From Betaproteobacteria bacterium (GTDB taxonomy: Bacteria; Pseudomonadota; Gammaproteobacteria; Burkholderiales; Rhodocyclaceae), in the NCBI GenBank assembly GCA_012026885.1, contig VEPL01000025.1, positions 668,595-732,594 of the forward strand: DNA of 64,000 bases, given 5' to 3'. Made by a program: the position numbers and the translations under genes. Positions 56,962-64,000 of this stretch are shown piece after piece (positions within the stretch are counted from its first letter, which is position 1; each line of letters opens with the position of its first letter). The notes below the pieces were generated by a model. The model was not told the DNA's origin. It searched no databases and worked only from the letters and a program-made list of their open reading frames with translations.

Positions 56962-57966
56962 TCAGGCGGCGCCGGTGGGTGCGGCGCCGAGTATCTCGGC
57001 CGCGAAGCGCGCCCAGGACAGGCGGAACCCCGACGCGTTCGGGTGGCCGCCGCCGCCGTAGTTCGCGGCGATTTCCGAGACGTCCACCGTGCCGTTGCCG
57101 CGCAATGAGCACTTGACCTCGCCGTCGGCCGCCAGATACCAGACCAGGCTGAAGGTGCCGCTGCGCGCCGCAAGGCGGCCGCCGACCTCGGAAGCGAAGA
57201 GGGCATTGGCGTTCACCGCCAGTCCGGCGACCGATTTCCAGGCACGGTCGCCGTCGGCGATGATCGGCAGGCCATGGCGCGTGGCCTGCAGGGGGTCGAT
57301 GGCTTCGCCACGCAGGCGAACCGGCATGACCAGCGCGCCGTCGGCCAATCGCTCGACTTCGGTCTGGAAAAAGCGCTCGATGGCTTCGCCTTCGGCGAGC
57401 AGGGCGCGGTAGCGCGGCGCGGCGCTGCCGGTGGCGGTGCGCGCGAGGTCATCCCAGGCGGCGAAGTCATAGGGCAGGAGGCGCAGTGCTCGTCCGATCG
57501 GGCGCGACCCCGGCAGGGCGAAGCGCCACAGGTCGATATCCTCGACGTGCTGGAGCAGCAGCGGAACGGGAGTATCCGGGTGGAAGTGCTCCCAGGCGAG
57601 CCGCGCGCCCGATTTGTCGAGGTCGAAGGCGATCGTCAGGGGCAGATCCGGATGGCTGTAACGGGCGAGTCCGCCGGTAGTCTCTTGCAGGCGGTCGGAC
57701 CAGGGCTTGCGGGCGGAGGCGTGATGGTCGAGCTGCATGGTGCTGCGCGCGACGCGAGCGATTGCCTCGAGGACATCGGGGGGGAAGGAGAAATCGAGCA
57801 CATAGACGTCGTGCCCGGCGATTTCGGCCATTTCCCAGGGTTGACCGTGGTGCATCGGCCGGTAGATCGCGGCATCGCCAAAAATCAGCCAGGCGGCGTA
57901 GGCGGCACCGAAGCCATCCGGGCAATCGGCGTGGTAAAGCACGGTTACGGGGAAATTGGCGGTCAT
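56962..57966 (-). CDS. DHH/DHHA1-family phosphoesterase
   Basis: 334 residues. The DHH domain motifs are HADCPDGFGAA, VLDFSFPPDV and MQLDHHASARKP (the DHH box); the DHHA1 part ends with the glycine-rich NYGGGGHPNASGFRL. The family hydrolyses phosphodiesters in nanoRNA, pAp or cyclic dinucleotides. This branch is not the classical NrnA or GdpP and its substrate is unknown. It follows slyX by three bases and precedes a membrane hemerythrin. Confidence 0.84.
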   Translation of the reverse strand: MTANFPVTVLYHADCPDGFGAAYAAWLIFGDAAIYRPMHHGQPWEMAEIAGHDVYVLDFSFPPDVLEAIARVARSTMQLDHHASARKPWSDRLQETTGGLARYSHPDLPLTIAFDLDKSGARLAWEHFHPDTPVPLLLQHVEDIDLWRFALPGSRPIGRALRLLPYDFAAWDDLARTATGSAAPRYRALLAEGEAIERFFQTEVERLADGALVMPVRLRGEAIDPLQATRHGLPIIADGDRAWKSVAGLAVNANALFASEVGGRLAARSGTFSLVWYLAADGEVKCSLRGNGTVDVSEIAANYGGGGHPNASGFRLSWARFAAEILGAAPTGAA

Positions 57967-57969
57967 GGC

Positions 57970-58167
57970 TCAGTAGTGGGGCGGAATTTCGTCGCGCAGG
58001 CTGCGCGCCTCGCCGGGCGTTCCCGGCAACTGTTCGCGCAGCGCGGCGATTGCCTCGACCAGCAGGTCGATACGCCGCTGCTGGCGGAAGACGGTGCGGT
58101 TGAGTTCGTCCATCTGGTCTTCGAGGAAGCTGATCTTGATCTCGAGGTCGGCGATGCGATTGTCCAT
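57970..58167 (-). CDS. slyX: SlyX family protein
   Basis: 65 residues, a short helical coiled-coil protein (ADLEIKISFLEDQMDELNRT) ending in LRDEIPPHY, the family C-terminus. Its function is not established. The ATG at 58167 lies two bases after the stop of a 44-residue gene, with GGAGA upstream, and its stop is three bases before the DHH gene. Longer upstream reading frames in this phase are shadow. Confidence 0.9.
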   Translation of the reverse strand: MDNRIADLEIKISFLEDQMDELNRTVFRQQRRIDLLVEAIAALREQLPGTPGEARSLRDEIPPHY

Positions 58168-58169
58168 CG

Positions 58170-58304
58170 TCAGTCTCCGTTGCGCCAGTCGCGCAGGGTT
58201 TCCTTGCGTGGCGGCGGCGGGGTGCCGCGGTCGCGCAGCAGCGGCATGGCGGCACTGACGACGACGGCGACGCAGGCAATGACGATGAGCCAGACTTCGC
58301 TCAT
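58170..58304 (-). CDS. Small single-span membrane protein, 44 residues
   Basis: A short gene: ATG at 58304 with GGAGGAA six bases upstream, one hydrophobic span (residues about 4-22, VWLIVIACVAVVVSAAMPLL) and a short basic, proline-rich cytosolic-type tail ending in RNGD. The TGA is two bases before slyX. The strong ribosome binding site, tight spacing and clear membrane segment support it as real. I recognise no family. Confidence 0.68.
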   Translation of the reverse strand: MSEVWLIVIACVAVVVSAAMPLLRDRGTPPPPRKETLRDWRNGD

Positions 58305-58398
58305 GGGGGTTCCTCCAGACGAGGGTGCCGATGTTACCGGTAATTTGCCGCATCCTTTGGTATCTTTCCGTTAATTTCACTAAGACCCCGGAAGCGCC

Positions 58399-59700
58399 AT
58401 GGAAATTCCCACCTCGGCCCGCCAGCAGGCTCAGGACCTGCTCGCCTTCATCGACGCCAGCCCCAGCCCGTGGCATGCCGTCGCCAGCGCCCGCCGCCTG
58501 CTGGAGGCGGCGGGTTTCGGCGAGTTGCGCGAGCACGAGCGCTGGCGCCTGGCGCCTGGGGATCGCCGCTACGTGGTGCGTGGCGGCTCGTCTATCGTCG
58601 CCTTCGTCGCCGGTGCAGAGCCGCTCGAGCGGGCCGGATTCCGGCTGCTCGGCGCACATACGGATTCCCCGGGACTGCGGGTCAAGCCGAAGGCTGCGCA
58701 AGCCGCCGACGGCATGGTGCGCATCGGCGTCGAGGTCTATGGCGGCCCGATCCTCGCCACCTTCGCCGACCGCGACCTGGGACTTGCCGGCCGGCTGGCG
58801 GTGCGTGCCGGTGGCGGCGTCGAAATGCCGCTCGTGCATTTCCGCGAGCCGCTGCTGCGCCTGCCCAACCTCGCCATTCACATGAACCGCGAGGTCAATG
58901 AGAAAGGCCTGTGCTTCAACAAGCAAAGCGAGTTGCCGTTGCTTCTCGGCCGCGATGCCGGATTGCCGGCCGAAACCGCGTTCCGCGAACTGCTCGCGGA
59001 CGCCGCCGGTGTTGCACCGAACGCCCTGCTCGGCTGGGAACTGGCGGTCTGCGACACGCAGCCCGGCGCTTTCTGGGGTGCCGACCAGGAGTTCGTCGCC
59101 GCCAGCAGGCTCGACAACCTCGCCTCGTGCCACGCCGCATTGTCGGCGTTGGTTGCCGGCAGTGAATCCGCCTCGACGCGGGTTTGCGGGCTGTTCGACC
59201 ACGAGGAGGTCGGCAGCGAGAGCGCCGTCGGCGCCGGCGGCAGTTTCGTCGCCGACGTGCTGCGTCGCATCGCGGCAGCGTCCGGGTGCGACGAGGAGGG
59301 CTGGCGCTGTGCGCTGGCCGCGAGTTATTTCGTCAGCGCCGACATGGCGCACGCCTGGCATCCGAACTTTCCCGCTGCCTACGAGCCGGCTCACCGCGTC
59401 GCGGTCAACGGCGGTCCGGTCATCAAATCCAACGCCAACCAGCGCTATGCGACGGGCGCCGAAAGCGCTGCCCGCTTCGTGCTCGCCTGCGAACAGGCCG
59501 GCGTGCCTTGCCAGCAATACGCGCACCGCAGCGACCTTGGTTGCGGCAGCACCATCGGGCCGATCGTCGCGGCGCGACTGGGAATCCCGAGTGTCGATGT
59601 CGGCTCGCCGATGTGGGCGATGCACAGCTTGCGCGAAAGTGCCGGGGTGCTCGACCATGGCTGGATGATCGCCGCACTGGGCGCCGTGTTGGCAGCCTAG
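58399..59700 (+). CDS. M18-family aminopeptidase
   Basis: 433 residues, the length of bacterial ApeB/DAP-type enzymes. Zinc-binding motifs are GAHTDSPGL near residue 94, SRLDNLA near 237, DHEEVGSES near 264 and the His in VGSPMWAMHSLRE near 407. It removes N-terminal residues, often acidic or hydrophobic, from peptides in the cytosol. The ATG at 58399 has GGAAG upstream. It is divergent from the 44-residue gene and slyX and followed by the tRNA-Val promoter. Confidence 0.92.
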   Translation: MEIPTSARQQAQDLLAFIDASPSPWHAVASARRLLEAAGFGELREHERWRLAPGDRRYVVRGGSSIVAFVAGAEPLERAGFRLLGAHTDSPGLRVKPKAAQAADGMVRIGVEVYGGPILATFADRDLGLAGRLAVRAGGGVEMPLVHFREPLLRLPNLAIHMNREVNEKGLCFNKQSELPLLLGRDAGLPAETAFRELLADAAGVAPNALLGWELAVCDTQPGAFWGADQEFVAASRLDNLASCHAALSALVAGSESASTRVCGLFDHEEVGSESAVGAGGSFVADVLRRIAAASGCDEEGWRCALAASYFVSADMAHAWHPNFPAAYEPAHRVAVNGGPVIKSNANQRYATGAESAARFVLACEQAGVPCQQYAHRSDLGCGSTIGPIVAARLGIPSVDVGSPMWAMHSLRESAGVLDHGWMIAALGAVLAA

Positions 59701-59729
59701 GCGGGGATGCCGACAATCCCGGACGGCGG

Positions 59730-59757
59730 TTGACTTCGGGTTTTCGCTCCGTATAAT
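59730..59757 (+). promoter_or_regulatory. Promoter of tRNA-Val
   Basis: TTGACT (59730-59735) and TATAAT (59752-59757), 16 bases apart, followed by a GC-rich discriminator GCGCGC. It is the best sigma70 match noted in the window. Confidence 0.85.
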
Positions 59758-59770
59758 GCGCGCTTCCTCA

Positions 59771-59846
59771 GGCGGTTAGCTCAGTTGGTTAGAGCGCCAC
59801 GTTGACATCGTGGAGGTCGTTGGTTCGATTCCAATACCGCCTACCA
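59771..59846 (+). tRNA. tRNA-Val, anticodon GAC
   Basis: 76 bases including CCA. Acceptor arms GGCGGTT and AATACCGCC region pair, the D-arm is GCTCAGTTGGTTAGAGC, the anticodon arm CCACG-TTGACAT-CGTGG gives GAC, and the T-arm is TTGGTTCGATTCCAA. Confidence 0.97.
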
Positions 59847-59930
59847 AATATCCGACGGAGCCGATTTGATCACTTTCCGAACTTGCTTCGCAGTTCAGAA
59901 ATCCTGACCGGGTCAGCCTTCGTTCAACTG

Positions 59931-59962
59931 AAAAAAGTGCGGCTCGTACCGCACTTTTTTTT
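59931..59962 (+). terminator. Terminator between tRNA-Val and thrS
   Basis: AAAAAAGTGCGG pairs with CCGCACTTTTTTTT around a CTCGTA loop. It lies 85 bases after the tRNA and 37 bases before thrS, so it ends the tRNA transcript, or could attenuate read-through into thrS. Confidence 0.85.
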
Positions 59963-59998
59963 CGCCCGTAACTTTCCGTTCCCAGCCGAGTCGCCAAC

Positions 59999-61915
59999 AT
60001 GCCCGATATCAAGCTCCCCGATGGATCCGTCCGCTGCTATGAACAGGCGGTCACCGTCGCCGAGGTAGCGGCCAGCATCGGTGCCGGCCTCGCCCGCGCG
60101 GCGCTGGCTGGCAAGGTCGACGGCAAGCTGGTCGATACCTCGTACCTGATCGAACGGGACGCCGAACTGGCCATCGTCACCGAGCGTGATGCGGACGGGC
60201 TCGAGATCATCCGCCACTCGACCGCTCACTTGCTGGCTTACGCGGTCAAGGAACTCTTTCCGGAGGCACAGGTGACCATCGGGCCGGTGATCGAGAACGG
60301 CTTCTATTACGATTTCGCCTACAAGCGCCCATTTACCCCGGAAGACCTGGAGGCGATCGAAAAGCGCATGGGCGAGCTGGCGAAGAAGGACATCCCGGTC
60401 AGCCGCGAAGTCTGGGCGCGCGACGAAGCGGTCAAGTTCTTCCTCGGCCTCGGCGAGAAGTACAAGGCCGAGCTGATCGGGGCGATTCCCGCAGACCAGC
60501 AGGTCTCGCTCTACCGCGAAGGCGACTTCATCGACCTCTGCCGCGGCCCGCACGTGCCGACCACGGCCAAGCTCAAGGTCTTCAAGCTGATGAAGGTGGC
60601 CGGAGCCTACTGGCGCGGTGACTCGAAGAACGAGATGCTGCAGCGGATCTACGGCACGGCCTGGGCGAAGAAGGAAGATCTCGACGCCTACCTGCACATG
60701 CTGGAAGAAGCCGAGAAGCGCGACCATCGCCGCCTCGGCCGGCAATACGACCTCTTCCACATGCAGGACGAGGCGCCGGGCCTCGTCTTCTGGCACCCCA
60801 AGGGCTGGGCCATCTGGCAGGAAATCGAGCAGTACATGCGTGCCGTCTATCGCAACAACGGCTACCAGGAAGTGCGCTGCCCGCAGATCCTCGACAAGAC
60901 CCTGTGGGAAAAGTCGGGCCACTGGGAGCACTACAAGGACAACATGTTCACGACGGCCTCGGAAAACCGAGACTACGCGGTCAAGCCGATGAACTGTCCG
61001 GGCCATGTCCAGGTGTTCAATTCCGACCTGCGCTCCTACCGCGAGTTGCCGCTGCGCTACGGCGAATTCGGTTCCTGCCACCGCAACGAGCCGGCCGGTG
61101 CACTGCACGGCCTGATGCGCGTGCGCGGTTTCGTCCAGGACGACGGCCACATATTCTGTACCGAGGACCAGATCGAGGCCGAGGTGACGGCCTTCAACGC
61201 GCTGGTCAAAAGGGTTTACGCCGATTTCGGTTTCCACGACGTCGCCGTCAAGCTGGCCTTGCGCCCCGAGGGCCGCGTCGGTTCCGACGAGGTCTGGGAC
61301 AAGGCCGAGGACGCGCTGCGCCAGGGCTTGCGTGCGTCCGGGCTGGAGTGGATCGAGCTGCCGGGCGAGGGCGCCTTCTATGGCCCCAAGATCGAATTCC
61401 ACATCAAGGATGCCATCGGCCGTTCGTGGCAATGCGGGACGATGCAGGTCGATTTCTCGATGCCCGGCCGCCTGGGCGCCGAATACGTGGCGGGAGACGA
61501 CACGCGCAAGGTGCCGGTCATGCTCCATCGCGCCATCCTCGGCTCTCTCGAGCGCTTCATCGGCATCCTCATCGAAAACTTCGCGGGTGCCCTGCCGCTC
61601 TGGCTGGCGCCGGTGCAGGCCGTCGTGCTCAATATCTCCGAGAAACAGACGGACTACGCCGCTACCGTTGCGCAAAAGCTCCATCAGGCCGGCTTCCGCG
61701 CCGAGGCGGATTTGCGCAACGAGAAAATAACCTATAAAATTCGGGAACATAGCTTGAACCGGCTGCCTTATCAGCTCGTCGTTGGCGACAAGGAAAAGGA
61801 AGCCGGACTGGTGGCCGTGCGCACACGCGGCGGTCAGGATCTCGGACAGATGTCCGTCGAAGCCCTGATCGAGCGACTCCGAGGGGAAGTCGCGGCGCGG
61901 AGTGGCACGGCTTAA
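59999..61915 (+). CDS. thrS: Threonyl-tRNA synthetase
   Basis: 638 residues, full length. It has an N-terminal TGS domain (residues 1-60), an editing domain with [17 protein letters not shown] and CRGPHVP, the class II catalytic core with [10 protein letters not shown] and [17 protein letters not shown], and a C-terminal anticodon-binding domain (about 540-635). It charges tRNA-Thr and edits Ser-tRNA-Thr. It opens the conserved operon thrS-infC-rpmI-rplT-pheS; infC follows after 26 bases. Confidence 0.97.
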   Translation: MPDIKLPDGSVRCYEQAVTVAEVAASIGAGLARAALAGKVDGKLVDTSYLIERDAELAIVTERDADGLEIIRHSTAHLLAYAVKELFPEAQVTIGPVIENGFYYDFAYKRPFTPEDLEAIEKRMGELAKKDIPVSREVWARDEAVKFFLGLGEKYKAELIGAIPADQQVSLYREGDFIDLCRGPHVPTTAKLKVFKLMKVAGAYWRGDSKNEMLQRIYGTAWAKKEDLDAYLHMLEEAEKRDHRRLGRQYDLFHMQDEAPGLVFWHPKGWAIWQEIEQYMRAVYRNNGYQEVRCPQILDKTLWEKSGHWEHYKDNMFTTASENRDYAVKPMNCPGHVQVFNSDLRSYRELPLRYGEFGSCHRNEPAGALHGLMRVRGFVQDDGHIFCTEDQIEAEVTAFNALVKRVYADFGFHDVAVKLALRPEGRVGSDEVWDKAEDALRQGLRASGLEWIELPGEGAFYGPKIEFHIKDAIGRSWQCGTMQVDFSMPGRLGAEYVAGDDTRKVPVMLHRAILGSLERFIGILIENFAGALPLWLAPVQAVVLNISEKQTDYAATVAQKLHQAGFRAEADLRNEKITYKIREHSLNRLPYQLVVGDKEKEAGLVAVRTRGGQDLGQMSVEALIERLRGEVAARSGTA

Positions 61916-61941
61916 TTATTGTTTTTTCGGGGGTTTGAACC

Positions 61942-62469
61942 ATCGCTCAGCAAAAGGCGCATCGCCTCAACGAAGAGATCATGGTGCCGGAGATTCGTCT
62001 CCAGGGTGTGGAAGGTGAGCAGTTAGGGATTTTCAGTATCCGTACTGCGTTGCAGATGGCAGAAGATGCCGGGGTCGATCTGGTCGAGATCGCGCCGACG
62101 GCGAAGCCGCCGGTCTGCCGCATGATGGACTACGGGAAGTTCAAGTACCAGGAATCCAAGCGGGCGCATGAGGCCAAGCTGAAGCAGAAGCAGGTGCAGG
62201 TCAAGGAAGTGAAATTCCGCCCGGGCACCGACGAGAACGATTACCAGATCAAGCTGAGGAACATGACGCGCTTCCTCGAGGAAGGCGACAAGGTCAAGGT
62301 GACCCTGCGCTTCCGGGGGCGCGAGATGGCGCACCAGGAGTTCGGCATGCGCCAGTTGGAACGGATCAAGGCGGATCTCGATGCCATCGGGCAAGTCGAG
62401 CAGATGCCGAAGATGGAAGGGCGGCAGATGATCATGATCATCGCGCCGAGCAAGAAGAAGCAGATTTAG
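61942..62469 (+). CDS. infC: Translation initiation factor IF-3, non-AUG (ATC) start
   Basis: 175 residues with the ATC start at 61942. The N-terminus [20 protein letters not shown] is the normal IF-3 beginning, and an in-frame TGA lies at 61936-61938. No ATG, GTG or TTG in this frame lies between that stop and the ATG at 61981, which would cut off the first 13 residues. Typical segments are [11 protein letters not shown]-like [19 protein letters not shown] and [17 protein letters not shown]-3 discriminates against non-AUG starts, so a rare codon allows autoregulation, as known for E. coli infC (AUU). GGGGGT precedes the start. Confidence 0.94.
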   Translation: MAQQKAHRLNEEIMVPEIRLQGVEGEQLGIFSIRTALQMAEDAGVDLVEIAPTAKPPVCRMMDYGKFKYQESKRAHEAKLKQKQVQVKEVKFRPGTDENDYQIKLRNMTRFLEEGDKVKVTLRFRGREMAHQEFGMRQLERIKADLDAIGQVEQMPKMEGRQMIMIIAPSKKKQI

Positions 62470-62565
62470 CAGTACGTTGTACCGGCAGTAAGCACAAGTG
62501 CTTTCGGGTAGTCGAAGCGTTCCCGCAGGGAACCACCTGACGGCATGACATTAAGGAGCATTCAA

Positions 62566-62763
62566 ATGCCCAAGATGAAGACCAAGAGCAGCGCCAAGAA
62601 GCGTTTCTCGATCCGCGCGGGTGGCAGCATCAAGCGCGGCCAAGCCTTCAAGCGTCATATCCTGACCAAGAAGACGACCAAAGTTAAGCGTCACCTGCGC
62701 GGTGCCGTCGGTGTTAACGAGCGCGATGCAGCATCCGTCCGCGCCATGATGCCCTACGCGTAA
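62566..62763 (+). CDS. rpmI: 50S ribosomal protein L35
   Basis: 65 residues, strongly basic, [14 protein letters not shown] at the start as in L35. The ATG at 62566 has TAAGGAG seven bases upstream; an earlier in-frame start would add seven residues without a ribosome binding site. It follows infC by 96 bases and precedes rplT by 11. The 96-base gap has the place where L20 autoregulation acts in other bacteria, but I saw no clear structure. Confidence 0.97.
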   Translation: MPKMKTKSSAKKRFSIRAGGSIKRGQAFKRHILTKKTTKVKRHLRGAVGVNERDAASVRAMMPYA

Positions 62764-62774
62764 GGAGATAGAGC

Positions 62775-63134
62775 ATGTCCCGAGTCAAACGTGGTGTAAC
62801 GGCGCGCGCGCGCCACAAGAAGGTTCTCGCCCAGGCCAAGGGTTATCGCGGCCGCCGCAAGAATGTTTACCGCATCGCCAAGCAGGCGGTGATGAAGGCT
62901 GGCCAGTACCAGTACCGTGACCGCCGCCAGCGCAAGCGCCAGTTCCGTGCGCTGTGGATCGCCCGTATCAACGCGGCGGCCCGCGAGCTGGGCATGAAGT
63001 ACAGCACCTTCATGAACGGCCTGAAGAAGGCCAACATCGAGGTCGACCGCAAGGTCCTCGCCGACCTGGCCGTCTTCGACCAGCCGGCCTTTGCCGCCCT
63101 GGCCGCGCAGGCCAAGGCCAAGCTCGGCGCCTGA
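62775..63134 (+). CDS. rplT: 50S ribosomal protein L20
   Basis: 119 residues, standard length. It begins [18 protein letters not shown] with the basic RNA-binding N-terminal helix ([18 protein letters not shown]). L20 is essential for early 50S assembly and represses its own operon in several bacteria. It follows rpmI by 11 bases with AAGGAGA upstream and is followed by a terminator. Confidence 0.98.
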   Translation: MSRVKRGVTARARHKKVLAQAKGYRGRRKNVYRIAKQAVMKAGQYQYRDRRQRKRQFRALWIARINAAARELGMKYSTFMNGLKKANIEVDRKVLADLAVFDQPAFAALAAQAKAKLGA

Positions 63135-63151
63135 GCGAACGGCTGAACCGG

Positions 63152-63177
63152 AAAAGGAGGCGCAAGCCTCCTTTTTT
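63152..63177 (+). terminator. Terminator after rplT
   Basis: AAAAGGAGGC pairs with GCCTCCTTTTTT around a GCAA tetraloop. It lies 18 bases after rplT and 85 before pheS, so pheS needs read-through or its own promoter. Confidence 0.88.
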
Positions 63178-63225
63178 AGTTTCGGCCCGCCGCAATGCTA
63201 CTTCGGCCGGCGCATGTCCGGCTGA

Positions 63226-64000
<775 letters not shown>

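Noticed and set aside
61981-62469. infC starting at the ATG 61981
   Set aside because: This removes the conserved first residues of IF-3; the in-frame stop at 61936 and ATC at 61942 explain the gene better.

Overview
The window is a GC-rich stretch of chromosome from a betaproteobacterium, most likely of the order Rhodocyclales. This rests on gene content and on the sequence style of the proteins (LutABC with a (Fe-S)-type D-lactate dehydrogenase, hopanoid hpnCDE, imuAB-dnaE2, IF3 starting at an ATC codon); I could not run a database search. It is ordinary dense chromosome: no insertion sequence, prophage, CRISPR array or rRNA was seen, and no gene-free stretch exceeds about 220 bases.

Region by region. 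1-11358: a lactate/PEP node. lutABC, an FAD/Fe-S D-lactate dehydrogenase, a universal stress protein and ppc (cut by the window edge) run leftward; a divergent FadR-type regulator and ppsA run rightward. Operator-like TGGT-N3-ACCA sites sit in the divergent promoter region. 11505-14959: a LysR-controlled redox cluster (DUF1348 protein, flavin reductase, AhpD-like peroxidase). 15168-20988: persulfide dioxygenase-rhodanese fusion, a small membrane protein, an AlkD-like HEAT protein, a secreted M20 hydrolase, FKBP isomerase and a ThrE-type exporter. 21005-23211: a GGDEF-EAL protein overlapped by a free-standing CZB-like zinc-binding protein. 23400-30885: ppiD, fabI, ETF:ubiquinone oxidoreductase, thioesterase, dgt, a membrane cyclic-nucleotide-binding protein and an isochorismatase-type hydrolase. 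31217-37212: the SOS mutagenesis operon lexA-imuA-imuB-dnaE2 with a perfect LexA box. 37223-41276: an orphan solute-binding protein followed by a second GGDEF-EAL sensor. 41454-47199: a Pat-type protein acetyltransferase, then a very compact block (osmC, methyltransferase, tesA, ybbA) and msrB. 47254-55370: seven leftward genes with overlaps or gaps of a few bases, hpnCDE followed by pgaABCD. 55422-59700: tRNA-Leu, two paralogous membrane hemerythrins, DHH phosphoesterase, slyX, a 44-residue membrane protein and an M18 aminopeptidase. 59771-64000: tRNA-Val and the translation operon thrS-infC-rpmI-rplT-pheS.

How it works together. The left end turns both lactate isomers into pyruvate, PpsA makes PEP from pyruvate and Ppc makes oxaloacetate from PEP. 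Several other units concern surface and signalling decisions: two c-di-GMP enzymes, each next to a putative sensor protein, and a PNAG biofilm operon joined to squalene synthesis. The points most worth a second look are the hpn-pga super-operon, the two c-di-GMP/partner pairs, the paired membrane hemerythrins, the divergent genes sharing a single CATG as start codons, and the non-AUG start of infC.
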